Shown here in pieces: positions 44,726 to 55,257 of a DNA stretch of 64,000 nt. The stretch spans positions 72,818,762 to 72,882,761 of the forward strand of contig CM065805.1 of assembly GCA_033398695.1 (NCBI GenBank), in the 5' to 3' direction. Numbering within the stretch: position 1 is the stretch's first letter; each line of letters begins with the position of its first letter. This stretch comes from Orobanche coerulescens. Taxonomy: Eukaryota > Streptophyta > Magnoliopsida > Lamiales > Orobanchaceae. Position numbers and translations under genes: made by a program. Below the pieces are notes generated by a model. It had not been told where the DNA came from. It saw nothing but the letters and a program-made list of their open reading frames with translations, and searched no databases.

Positions 44726-45082
44726 GTCACGGCAAGGCAAAGGCACGGGAAGAGCATGTTGACGGCGAGGAGTCCCAGTGATACTAGTAGGGGGCCCCAG
44801 TCATTCCGTTTGTTTCAGTCATTTCCTTCATATGTATTTTCCGCTGCAAATTCCGTTTGAGATGTTTAATTGTTCAGGATGGTGTATTTTATCTCCATAT
44901 AAAATATACTAGTATTCGGTTTGTCCTGGTGTGTTGTACTTAAACTCCTCATCGGAGTACTTGGTAATATAATGTGGTTCGGTACTACAATTATATTATT
45001 TAATTCATCATTTTCATTTGCCTGGTGGGTCCCAGTCGGGGATTCACGGCACTGTAATATCCGCCTAGTTTGGGGTGTTACA

Positions 45083-45544
45083 GAGTTGGTATCGGAGAAT
45101 GGTTTTGAATACTACCCTCCAAGTCATGTCTCATTTGAAATCATCGTCATCGGACTAGTATCATTGGACTTTCGCGTCACGTGTGACCTGTGCAAATGCA
45201 GAGCCAATCAGACCAAGAACTGTAAGATTTCTAACGCCATGGTATAATTTCTGGCAAGAATCATTCATTCATAATTCATCAGTTAACAATCCTCAACCAT
45301 CATTTTCATTTGACGAGGACGGTCATGTTAACTCGTTAATAACTCAATTCATTTCATTATTCAGTTGTTGATCAGGAAGATCAAATCATTAATCATGTTA
45401 ACTTGTTCAAGATAATCATGTCACCTCAGTTAATCATTCATGTAATCACTGTGTTAGAGCGCGTATGCTCATTTTCATCATCTCATGTCATAATCATAAC
45501 GTGATATTTATGCGGGAAATATAATCGTGACTTTCCTACTTCAG
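45083..45544 (+). other. Element F primer binding site and leader
   Basis: TGGTATCGGAGA at 45087-45098 is the primer site. The leader is AT-rich and contains CACGTGTGACCTGTGCAA (about 45178-45196), which also occurs in the leaders of D and C. No gene seen. Confidence 0.8.
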
Positions 45545-46733
45545 TATGGAAAGGGCAAGAAGAGGACATGGAGGACGAGGCCGTGGAGCGAATCCCCAGA
45601 GCTCGTGTGAATACACGTGCAAACGCGAGAAATAATGCTAATTCATCGAGCAGTGACGCTGCCCCTCATTCACCTGGACGCGATCATTCACTAACGGGGA
45701 GTCGTACCCGGGACACGGCTCAGTCAGAAGGTGTCCGGGTTGACCCACTCGCTTTTATGCAGGGCATGATGGCCCAAATGACCCAGATGGCAAAGCTGAT
45801 GGAGACGATGCATAACTCCGTCAATCAAAATCAACAGGCTCCTCCGCCGCCACCTCAGAGGCAAGAGAGGAATGTGAGCAATATCATCGGCGACATCTCT
45901 CGCCAGAGGGCTCGTCTGAGCCGACGGATATTATTCATTGGCTCGAGCATTTCGAGAAGTTGTTTGCTATGGTAGAGTGTCCCAAAGGACACAAAGTTTC
46001 TGTTGCGGCTTACTACCTGGGCAAGAGTGCACATTCTTGGTGGTTGTCGTTGAAGCCCACCGAAGGATCATGTACTTGGGATCAGTTCAAAACTTTCATG
46101 ATGGAGAGGTATTATCCGGCCCCGCTCAGAGAGGCCAAACTGTCAGAATTACTCACCCCGACCCCTCAGCAGATGAGGATGTTCTCGCCATTGCCGAGAA
46201 ATTTCAGGAACTTCTTCCGTTCGCCTCATCTATCATTCATTCCGAGGCAGATAATATTAAGTATTTCAGCAAGAGGCTGAAACCACGTATGAGACTATAG
46301 TTGCTTAATCATAATTGCACCACGTTGGCTGAATTCATTGAGAAAGCTCTTACCTATGAGCTTACTGCTAAGGAGATTGCTAAGCAGCAACCTTCATCTG
46401 CTAGCAAGAAGTCCAAGAACCGTGTCGATCAGGCGGTCGAGCCACTTTCAAGAAACCTCGTGCGGGCTCTGTTTTTACGAGCGACCTCTGTGACGTCTAA
46501 ACCCGCGAGAATCTCGATCACGAGCGGCGATTCGGCCATCACTGTTATAAGCGTGGGGATCTTGGTCATGTCGGCACCAAGTGTCGAGACGATGCATCAC
46601 GTGTCATAACTGTGGAATTGTTGGGCATAAGGCACGTTTTTGCCGTAGGGACTCCAAACCTGCTCAGACGTCATCTCAGGCCCCTAAGCAGTCAGCCTTT
46701 CAGAATCAGGCCACTCAATAAGCGTCGTTTAAA
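45545..46733 (+). pseudogene. Element F gag
   Basis: Start at ATG 45545 (MERARRGHGGRGRG), equivalent to C and D. Frameshifts occur at about 45590, 45908 and 46160, where bases are missing compared with D. The core motifs VSVAAYYLGKSAHSWW and LREAKLSELL are clear. A TAG at about 46299-46301 precedes LLNHNCTTLAEFIEKAL. Two knuckles follow: the first (46543-46584) reads C-Y-K-R, so its second Cys is Arg; the second (46602-46643, CHNCGIVGHKARFC) is intact. A further stop lies near 46720. Gag assembles the particle and binds RNA through the knuckles. Confidence 0.82.
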
Positions 46734-48680
46734 ATGACAGGAGCGACTAAAGGTGGAGCCTATAGCCAGCAGACGGGAGCGTCCGGTGCCGGGACTAGCA
46801 AGCCCCGGATCTATGAGATGAAGAAGACCGATGATCCAGAGGCCCGAATGATCTCAGGTACACTCGATATTCTATCTCAACCTGTGTGTACCCTGTTTGA
46901 TACTGGTGCATCGCATTCATTCATTTCCGAGTCATGTTTGAGTAGACTACGTCTGGGTAGTGCTACTAGTTGTGAGCCTTATGTCATTGGTCTACCTGAT
47001 GGTAGACGAATTATCGGGAATCGTGAGATTCAGAACTGTCCGGTTCAGCTTCATGGTTGTGTATGGCCAGCGGACCTAATCGTGGTAGATTTGCCGAGAG
47101 ACGACGTCATCTTGGGTATTGATTGGATGGATCGTCATGATGCCATCATTAGTGTCCGTAAGCGTATGATCACTATCATTTCAGACGATGGGGTTGAATG
47201 TATGTTTCAGGGAGGTAATCCCGGCTGTTCTGGTAAGGTCATTAATTTGATGAAAGCAGTGAGATTACTCAATCAGGGGTGTGTTGGTTATTGGTGCTTT
47301 ATGACCAAAACTAAGAAATCATCAGTAAATTTGACGGATATTCCGGTAGTGAAGGAATATGCCGATGTTTTTCCAGACGAGTTGCCTGGTTTGCCTCCAC
47401 AGAGAGATGTGGAATTCACAATTGAGTTGGAGCCCGGTACGTCCCCGATTTCGAAGGCACCGTACCGGATGGCCCCGACCGAAATGCGGGAATTGAAGAA
47501 TCAACTTGAGGAGTTATTCGAGAAAGGTTATATCCGACCGAGTGCGTCCCCGTGGGGAGCACCAGTGTTGTTTGTCAAGAAGAAGGATGGTTCATTTCGC
47601 TTATGTATTGATTATCGGGAGTTGAACAGGGTGACGATCAAGAATAAGTATCCTTTACCCCGTATCGATGATCTTTTGGATCAACTTCAGGGAGCTTCAG
47701 TATTTTCCAAGATCGAATTAAGATCTGGATATCATCAGTTGCGGATTCGAGAGTCGGATGTCGCGAGGATAGCGTTTCGTACGCGCTATGGTCATTATGA
47801 GTTCGTATTTATGCCGTTCGGACTAACTAACGCACCTGCGGTATTCATGGATTTAATGAATCGGGTTTTCATCGACTTTTTGGATCAGTTTGTTGTTGTC
47901 TTCATCGATGACATTTTGATTTATTCTCGTGACCGAGAGGAACACGAGTTTCACCTTCATCAAGTGCTCGACGTGTTGAGACGAGAACAACTTTATGGGA
48001 AGTTTTCCAAATGTGAGTTCTGGATGTCCGAAGTGACGTTTCTCGGACACGTAATTTCATCAGACAGAATTCGTGTCGATCCGGAGAAAACGGAGGCTAT
48101 TCGAGATTGGCTACCTCCGAAGAATGTTAAGGAAATCTGAAGTTTCCTCGGATTAGCGGGTTATTATCGGCGATTTGTGGAGGGATTTTTTAGAATCGCT
48201 CAACCCTTGACGAGCCTTTTACGGAAGGATAATAAATACACGTGGTCCGACACGTGTAAATGGAGTTTTGAGGAACTCAAGAGGCGGTTAATGTCAGTAC
48301 CTGTACTTTCCTTGCCCCAGGGGACGGAAGGATTTGTGGTTTATAGTGATGCGTCCGGACAGGGTCTCGGATGTGTGCTCATGCAGAATGGAAAGGTTAT
48401 TGCCTATGCTTCGCGGCAATTGAGACCTTACGAGGTTAATTATCCGACACACGACCTGGAGCTAGCAGCCGTGGTGTTCGCTTTGAAGATTTGGCATCAT
48501 TATCTTTATGGCGTTACCTGTCAGATATTCACCGATCATAAGAGTTTAAAGTATATATTTATTCAGAAGGAGTTAAATATGCGACAGAGACGGTGGTTGG
48601 AATTAATCAAAGATTATGATATCGAGATCTTTTACCACCCGGGCAAGGCGAACATTGTCGCCGACGCCTTGAGTTTTAAG
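46734..48680 (+). pseudogene. Element F protease, reverse transcriptase and RNase H
   Basis: One open frame from 46734 to 48140. Protease [10 protein letters not shown] has its Asp codon at 46899-46901. RT has [16 protein letters not shown] and the catalytic FIDD at 47901-47912. A single TGA at 48138-48140, where the relatives have Arg in the VRSFLG motif, interrupts it. The same frame goes on with GLAGYYRRF and RNase [13 protein letters not shown] (Asp codon 48348-48350), to ANIVADAL near 48667. RT copies element RNA to cDNA and RNase H removes the RNA. Apart from the one stop this half looks intact, the best pol of the Tekay-like copies here. Confidence 0.87.
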
Positions 48681-50243
48681 TCCGTTCAGGAGCAGATGCT
48701 TGCCCGTTTAACAGTTCAGAAGGAACTTCAGCAGGAATTCCTTAGACCCGAGATCGAGGTATGGCTTCAGCGACTTCAGGAACAACTTGGTATGTTGGAG
48801 ATCTCATCGTCACTTGAGGAGGCAATCAGAGAGAATCAGGGTTCGGACCCATCATTGTTACGCATCCGTGAGGATGTGGTTCAGGGGAAAGCCCCTGGAT
48901 TTGTGGTCCACGAGGATGGACTTTTGAGGTTTAAGAATCGGTTGTGCGTACCGGCGAATGACGAGTTGAAACACTCGATTTTGAAAGAAGCTCATGCTAC
49001 CTCTTATTCTGTTCATCCGGGGTCTAGCAAGATGTACAAGGACTTAAAACAAAATTACTGGTGGAGTAATATGAAACGAGAAGTCGCAGAATTTGTTTCG
49101 AGATGCTTAACCTGTCAACAAGTTAAGATTGAACATCAGCGGCCAGCGGGTATGCTGAAACCTCTTCCTATTCCCAAATGGAAATGGGAAGACATTTCTA
49201 TGGATTTCATCACGAGTTTGCCGACGAGTCGTCGTGGCATGAATACGATCTGGGTGATCGTGGACCGCTTAAACAAATCAGCTCATTTCCTTGAGATCAA
49301 GGATACGTGGGGTCCCGAGAGACTTGCCCAGCTGTTCATCAAAGAGATAGTGAGACTACACGATACTCCTAAAAGTATCGTTTCCGATCGTGACGGACGG
49401 TTTGTGTCTCATTTTTAGAAATCAGTTCATCGTGCTATGGGAACTCAGCTTAATCTCAGTACCGCCTTTCATCCTCAGTCCGACGGGCAATCAGAGAGGA
49501 CTATTCAGACATTAGAGGACATGTTGATGGCATGCGTCCTCGATTGGAAAGACGATTGGGAAGCCCAACTACCATTGATCGAGTTCACGTATAATAATAG
49601 TTGGCATGCTTCGATTAAGATGGCACCTTACGAGGCCTTGTACGGTCGTCGTTGTCGATCTCCTTTGTGTTGGGATGACCTATCAGAATCAATCGGCACT
49701 GAGCCCAATATGCTTATAGCCGCCCGTGAGAAGGTAACTTTGATCAGGAGTCGTTTGTTGACTGCTCAGAGTCGACAGAAATCATATGCAAATATCCGTC
49801 GTCGACCTTTAGAGTTCGTATCAGGTGACCATGTTTTGGTCAAGGTATCCCCGAGTCGTGGTATCTTCCGTTTCGGGAAGAGGGGGAGGTTGAGTCCGAG
49901 ATTCATTGGACCGTTTGAGATTTTGGATCGAGTAGGCGAGTTAGCTTATCGACTGGCTTTACCTCCAGCGTTGAGCCGAATTCATAATGTGTTTCATGTC
50001 TCTCAGTTGCGGAAGTATGTTGCTGACCCGAGTCACATACTTCAGTTCGATGAAATCGAGATCGCCGACGATCATTCATATGAGGAGCGTCCTATGCGAG
50101 TTTTAGAGCGGCGAATCAAACAGTTGAGGAATAAGACGATTCCTTTGGTTAAGATTCAGTGGTCTAGGCACGGAGTCGAAGAGGCTACTTGGGAAACCGA
50201 GGATAGTATGCGGGAGAGTTATCCCGAGTTGTTTGACCCTTAG
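48681..50243 (+). pseudogene. Element F integrase and chromodomain
   Basis: The zinc region ([19 protein letters not shown]; about 49010-49130) and core start [10 protein letters not shown] (Asp codon 49203-49205) are in frame. A TAG at 49416-49418, where relatives have Trp, follows [11 protein letters not shown]. The frame then stays open to TAG 50241-50243, with HPQSDGQSERT, FIGPFEILDRVG and a C-terminal chromodomain (RIKQLRNKTIPLVKIQW, GVEEATWE; about 50100-50240). As in D and C the stop opens the hairpin near the polypurine tract. Confidence 0.87.
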
Positions 50244-50277
50244 TTTCGGGGATGAAACTCTTTTAAGGGGGGGTGTA
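50241..50277 (+). promoter_or_regulatory. Stop-proximal hairpin and polypurine tract of element F
   Basis: TAGTTTCGGGGATGAAACTC is followed by TTTTAAGGGGGGGTGTA up to the LTR start at 50278. The same layout occurs in C, D and E. Confidence 0.8.
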
Positions 50278-52711
50278 TGTAATACCCGGTTGTAATTCAG
50301 TAATTATCATTCAATATTTATCATTCAGTAATTTCACTCATTAATGATCATTTGTCACTCATATTCAATCTTGGTATTCACCGTTCAGAGTAATTGTATC
50401 GTGTATCAATCGTCGTTCATCACTAATCTAATTGGAGTTCCGTGCCGTGTTTATCATCATTATCATTTTCATTGTGGGCTGTGCGTGAGGAGTAGCACAC
50501 ACTACGTACTCTTTCTAGCGCGCGCTAATTGAGTACAGGTAGCGCACGCTACCACTCAGCATTAGCGCACGCTAATGTTACCTGCAGTTGCGATCCGGAA
50601 GGTCTTGACCGGTGTGAGTTATAAGTAGCGCACGCTACGAGTGGTAAGTAGAGCGCGCTAGTGGGTTGTAGTAGCGCACGCTAATAATTGCTGTAGTGCA
50701 CGCTAAGGATGGATCAGGTTGAGTCCAGTGGCTCTTTGGGTACCTTTGAATTAATTCATAGCGCACGCTATGAGTTGTTTTTAGCGTACGCAATCGATAT
50801 TATAGCGCACGCTAAATATTGGTTGTAGCGCCACGCTCTGAGTCGAATCATAGGACGGATGGTTTACGGATTCCGATCGGGCATCAAATCATTCGTTAGC
50901 GCACGCTAACCATGGGTATTAACGCACGCTAATGGTATGGTTGTAGCGCACGCTACAAAAGGTACGTAGCGCACGCTACCGTGTTCGGACAGTGGGTACT
51001 GGACTACCCAAAACACCCGTTAGCGCACGCTAAGAGCTGGGGCTAGCGCGCGCTAAACTGGGATTGCTATAAATAGGACAGTTCAGCCCTTACTCCGTCA
51101 TTTATCATTTCTCTTCGTTTCTTCGGCGGTTTCGGGCGATTCCGGGCGATTTGGAGAGTGTTCTTCGAGGAGTAATCATCAATCATCATCTTCAAGCTTA
51201 TCTTTTGGATTAATCATCATTTCAACATCCTCATCACATCAAATCTAAGGTAATAATCTCTTGGATCTAGAATTTCGGATTTTTGGGTTTTTCCTTCCAA
51301 TTTCTTCGTGTAAGCTTGGATTATCATTGGAATATGTTAGATATGGATTATCTACCTTGGACAAATATATTCATACGGATTTAATGGCTATTTTCGGAAT
51401 TATTTCAAGAACCCTTGGAGTTGACTTCGGTTAATTGGGGATTTTCCGATTGATGTTGTTGTAATCTTGATTTGTGGATTCCTGTTGGATTATTGATATC
51501 ATTGAAGTGTTTTGATAGTTCGAAATACTCATTTTGGTGTTAGTTTCGATGTATTCGGGATTGGATATTTTCGTAGTGGTGTGGTTGGTTACGTATTCGT
51601 TAGAATGCCCATATGAGTTTGATTATCGTTGTATCGACCTTTGGATTAGTCGTGTTTTGTTGCTCGATACGTGTATTAAACGGTTGTTGGTAATTATTGT
51701 TATTCAAGGTTGTTCGAGCGACCGGTATCTCGATTAGGACGTTGTTCGTGGAAGGACATTGTCATCGGTATTGTGTAAGTTGATTCTTACTCGGTTAAAA
51801 GGATATTCATTCCTTTTGTTGTTGATCATTCATAATCATAACTCATTCATCATTTCATTAATCATATTGAGACTTGTAATTGTCGAATAATCACTTCATT
51901 AGCGAGGAACGGCGGTTCCAATCATTTCATTGAAACTATCAATCACTTCATTATCACTTTCATATCGGTGAGTCATTCTTGACTTTGTCAGATTATTATT
52001 ATTCATTGATATTCATTATGGTCATTCTCGTTCATATGACCTTCTGGGTTCATATTGCGTGGCCGGGTGCGGATGTGTGGAATTTTTAGTCGGGCACATG
52101 ATGGCCATGTATTGGGAGTGATACATTGGGTGTGCACCGTAACGATTACCTCCGTGAGACTAATTAGGTACAAGGGCGGTGTGTCCGGTCATCCGTCTTG
52201 TACACTTGCACGAGAACACTACGGGCGTACTATGATACTCCTCTTGGCGTAATTCATAACTAAGGATATTTCATAACTTGGATATATCATGATTGTGTAA
52301 TTTCAACCCTTGAGGATTGTTGTTACGTATGGCCGGCCCGTTGGGGATTTTGTTTTCAGTCACGGCAAGACAAAGGCACGGGAAGAGCATGTTGGCGAGG
52401 AGTCAGTGATACTAGTAGGGGCAGTCATTACATTTGTTTGATCATTTATCATTTCCTTCATTTGTATTTTCCGCTGCAAATTCCGTTTGAGATGTTTAAT
52501 TGTTCAGGATGGTGTATTTTATCTCCATATAAAAATACTAGTATTCGGTTTGTCCTGGTGTGTTGTACTTAAACTCCTCATCGGAGTACTTGGTAATATA
52601 ATGTGGTTCGGTACTACAATTATATTATTTAATTCATCATTTTCATTTGCCTGGTGGGTCCCAGTCGGGGATTCACGACACTGTAATATCCGCCTAGTTT
52701 GGGGTGTTACA
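50278..52711 (+). repeat. Element F 3' LTR
   Basis: 2434 bp, the counterpart of 42639-45082. Palindrome array 50492-51056, TATAAATA 51068-51075, candidate intron 51250-52359. Compared with the 5' copy it lacks several short pieces between 52120 and 52440. Confidence 0.93.
50492..51056 (+). promoter_or_regulatory. Palindrome array in F 3' LTR
   Basis: The same set of GTAGCGCACGCTAC-type sites as at 42852-43416; a few copies differ by compensated or single changes. Confidence 0.75.
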
Positions 52712-53218
52712 GTATGTTCCAAAAACCTGGTATCCAACTGCAAGAGCTATTGGATTTAGGTTTCATCATATAGAGTGTTTCTCCATGGGGAGCACCTGTC
52801 CTTTTTGTGAATAAGAAGGATGGTACAATGAGAATGTGTATAGATTACAGGGAGCTGAACAAGCTCACACTCAAGAACAAGTATCCTCTGCCAAGGATAG
52901 ATGACTTGTTTGACCAACTCAAGGAAAAAATTGTGTTTTGTAAGATAGACCTTAGGTCTAGGTATCATCAGTTGAAGATTAGACCAGAGGATATACCCAA
53001 GATAGCATTCCGAACAAGATATGGACAGTCATGCCATTCGGATTAGCATATGCTCCTGCGGTATTCATGGATCTTATGAACAGAGTGTTCCACCCGTACT
53101 TGGATAAGTTTGTATTGGTTCTCATAGATGATATTCTCATCTACTCTAGAAATGAGAAAGAGCATGAAGAACATCCCAGGATTGTGTTGGAAACACTGAG
53201 AACGGAGAAACTCTTTGC
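52712..53218 (+). pseudogene. Element G reverse transcriptase fragment
   Basis: After GTATG and a few gag codons, an RT frame begins near 52733 (QLQELLDLGFI), with a TAG at about 52771. It goes on with [34 protein letters not shown] and [14 protein letters not shown] short deletion at about 53026 removes the segment before MPFGL and shifts frame. The catalytic LIDD follows at about 53119-53130. The match ends near [12 protein letters not shown]. Protease and the gag C-terminus are absent, and RNase H and integrase are lost. The RT is gypsy type. Confidence 0.72.
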
Positions 53219-54782
53219 CAATCGAAATGACCAAATAAAAAACTAAGTCCACGAGCTATATCACCATCCCATAAGGCATTCCATACAATATGTAATGGAA
53301 ATTAAATTAAATAATTATTTTAATATATTAATCCAATTAATATACGAGATTAAACTATTCAATCCCTGCAATAATAATCCAATTAATATTTAGCGGCATT
53401 AAAATTAAATAATCAATTAATATGTTAATCCAATTACTATAAAAATTAATCTATTCAATTCTAATGGTATTAATCCAATTAATACTAATAATCGTCATTT
53501 TAATTCGTTCGAAGTCATCCGGCCAAAAATAATATTCTCGTCTAGTTAATTTCCCTTAACAAAAACAAATATTTCAAATATTAATTTACTCAAATTAAAA
53601 TCCAATATAATTTTGACAAATAATTACAACGAAATATGAACTTAAAACGGAGTCCCGGACTATCTGGTATTAGGCTCAGCCCGTGGCTCGATTCAAGATC
53701 GGGCCAAAATCCCGAGACCCATATGGCCGAGCCATGGCTTGGCCACTCTCGTGATTTGGCGAGAGGCATCTCGATGCACAGGCGGCCAGCAACGACCTTA
53801 CTGCGGCAGATGCCGGCAACCCCGTTTTTCTCGTTTCCAAAACGTGAAAATTACAACGAACAATTAAATATCTCCGATTATACCATTATGATACTAAATC
53901 ATAAACATCAACCAATAGCATTCAAAATGCACAAAAAATCGTATATACGGTATCGTTGACCTCGCTCCGATACCCTTTATTGATAGGAAACAAAAACGAG
54001 TATGCAGCGGAATAATAAAACTCAATGTAAAGAATCCCAAACATGATCGATCAAGTAATGTATATACGAAAATAAATTGACGAAGACAAAGGATCAAAGT
54101 TCCATACCTTTGAAGCCTTTGATAATATCTTCGTAATTAGATGATGATCACGAACCCGAGCAAGAGCACAAAATCCCTTCATCCCTAGCACCGAAAATAC
54201 GATGTCTCTACTTCACACGCGTCGAAACTTGACCGAAAAAATCTACAGCAATCCGTTCTTGATGGAACACGACTAGGAATTACTATAAGAATTTTTCTCT
54301 CTATTTTTCTTATTTGTATTTCACCTCAAAGATGATGAACAAGTGAAGAAAAAAATTTCTCTCTCCCTCTATCTTAGCTCTCAGCCGAGACCTCCAACAA
54401 TTATGGTGGTTGTGTTGTTTTGGTCTTTGATATCTTATATCAATCAAGAGAGATCTCACTATATAATGTCATTTATGGCATTATATGTTGACTAATCATG
54501 GTGGGCTTACTCATTACAAAACAACAAAAAGAGGAAGCCTCCAAGTAAGATGAGAGGGGGGCGGCCCATGGAGTTTCTAAGAAACGGGCCGAGTCACTCG
54601 GCTCGTGTATCGGATGTTCGTCAAACGACTCCATTAAATACACTCTGTTTTATCTCCAATGTATTTATACTAATTAATTAATCCATTTAATTAATTATAT
54701 CAAATACAAATATATTTCTCTAAGAAATATAATTTTGTGAATTAAATTAAATACCAGTAACTCAATTTCAATTCATAGGACA
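53219..54782 (-). mobile_element. Element L: truncated copia fragment (leader plus part of 5' LTR), same family as J
   Basis: 53219-53977 matches J's leader (about 61930-62713), including AAAACTAAGTCCACGAGC, AT-rich runs and a GC-rich patch. GGTATCGGAGCGAG (minus strand, 53961-53974) is the primer site. 53978-54782 matches the first 800 bases of J's 5' LTR. gag-pol is missing on the left, where G's RT begins, and the LTR is cut on the right by K. No complete gene. Confidence 0.75.
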
Positions 54783-55257
54783 TGTAATACCCGAGATTTT
54801 TATTTCGGTTATCTTGAATTAAATGTCGTGTGATTCCGATTATTCATTTCGTTATGATTGTATGGGGTACGTTTTTCTTTGATTAACTGTATGATATGTA
54901 TTGTTGTGTAATTCGTCGGGTGAGACTTGTGTCGCCGGCGTATCTTTGATTTATATGTGCTTGAGATGTGGTATGTTATGTTTCGTGGATGGCTCGTTAT
55001 TGGCTTGAATCGAAGCAGGTGTATTGGGGTGACCGAGACGTCATCGAGTGCCTAACCGGACTGTCGGAACGATCGAGTTTCGGTCGAGAGGCCTGGCCGA
55101 GTTACGGCCATAAGGCATAATTGGTTACGGCCGCAAGGCTGCCGAGTTACGGCCGTAATGCCATGCCAGCTACGGTCGTAACACACGTTCGTTTTTCGGA
55201 CAGTGAGGCCTAGGGACCTGATTACGGCCGTAAGAACCTGACGAGTACGGCCGTAAG
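54783..55257 (+). repeat. Element K: start of a gypsy LTR (475 bp), interrupted by J
   Basis: TGTAATACCCGAGATTTT at 54783 resembles the LTR starts of F and D. The fragment ends at GTAAG (55253-55257), directly at the end of J. The rest should lie beyond J's far end, outside the window. It contains palindromes TTACGGCCGTAA. Confidence 0.65.
55102..55257. promoter_or_regulatory. Palindrome array TTACGGCCGTAA in K
   Basis: Six copies or near copies (TTACGGCCATAA, TTACGGCCGCAA, TTACGGCCGTAA, TACGGTCGTAA, TTACGGCCGTAA, TACGGCCGTAA) in 155 bases. The last is cut by the J insertion. Confidence 0.65.

Larger units (their letters stand above)
42639..45082 (+). repeat. Element F 5' LTR
   Basis: 2444 bp. 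It holds the palindrome array (42852-43416), TATAAATA (43428-43435), a candidate intron (43610-44725), the block shared with D, C and E (around 44487-44540) and the conserved terminus. Confidence 0.93.
42639..52711 (+). mobile_element. Element F: Tekay/Del-like Ty3/gypsy retrotransposon, second family
   Basis: Complete, 10.07 kb, flanked by GTATG at 42634-42638 and 52712-52716. LTRs are 2444 and 2434 bp, starting TGTAATACCCGG and ending GGGGTGTTACA. Inside are a primer site, gag with two knuckles, protease, RT, RNase H, integrase, chromodomain and polypurine tract. The polyprotein is clearly related to D and C, but the LTRs differ except for shared short blocks, so it is a separate family. 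A few stops and frameshifts break the coding part. It is inserted in G's gag. Confidence 0.93.
2778..53218 (+). mobile_element. Element G: old Ty3/gypsy element, outer host of D and F
   Basis: G is inferred by joining pieces across younger insertions. They are a short LTR (2778-3156), a primer site (3161-3172), leader (3173-3609, continuing 40858 to about 42300), a gag fragment (42308-42638, running on after 52712) and an RT fragment to about 53218. D splits the leader and F splits gag. RT motifs ([26 protein letters not shown]) are Ty3/gypsy, nearest by eye to chromoviruses. Gag zinc knuckle, protease, RNase H, integrase and the 3' LTR are missing: gag joins RT directly at about 52730, and copia-like DNA begins at about 53219. 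It is the most decayed gypsy copy here. Confidence 0.55.

Noticed and set aside
50241..50260. Hairpin at the pol stop as a Rho-independent-type terminator
   Set aside because: Bacterial terminators do not apply; the hairpin sits before a polypurine tract in a plant retrotransposon.
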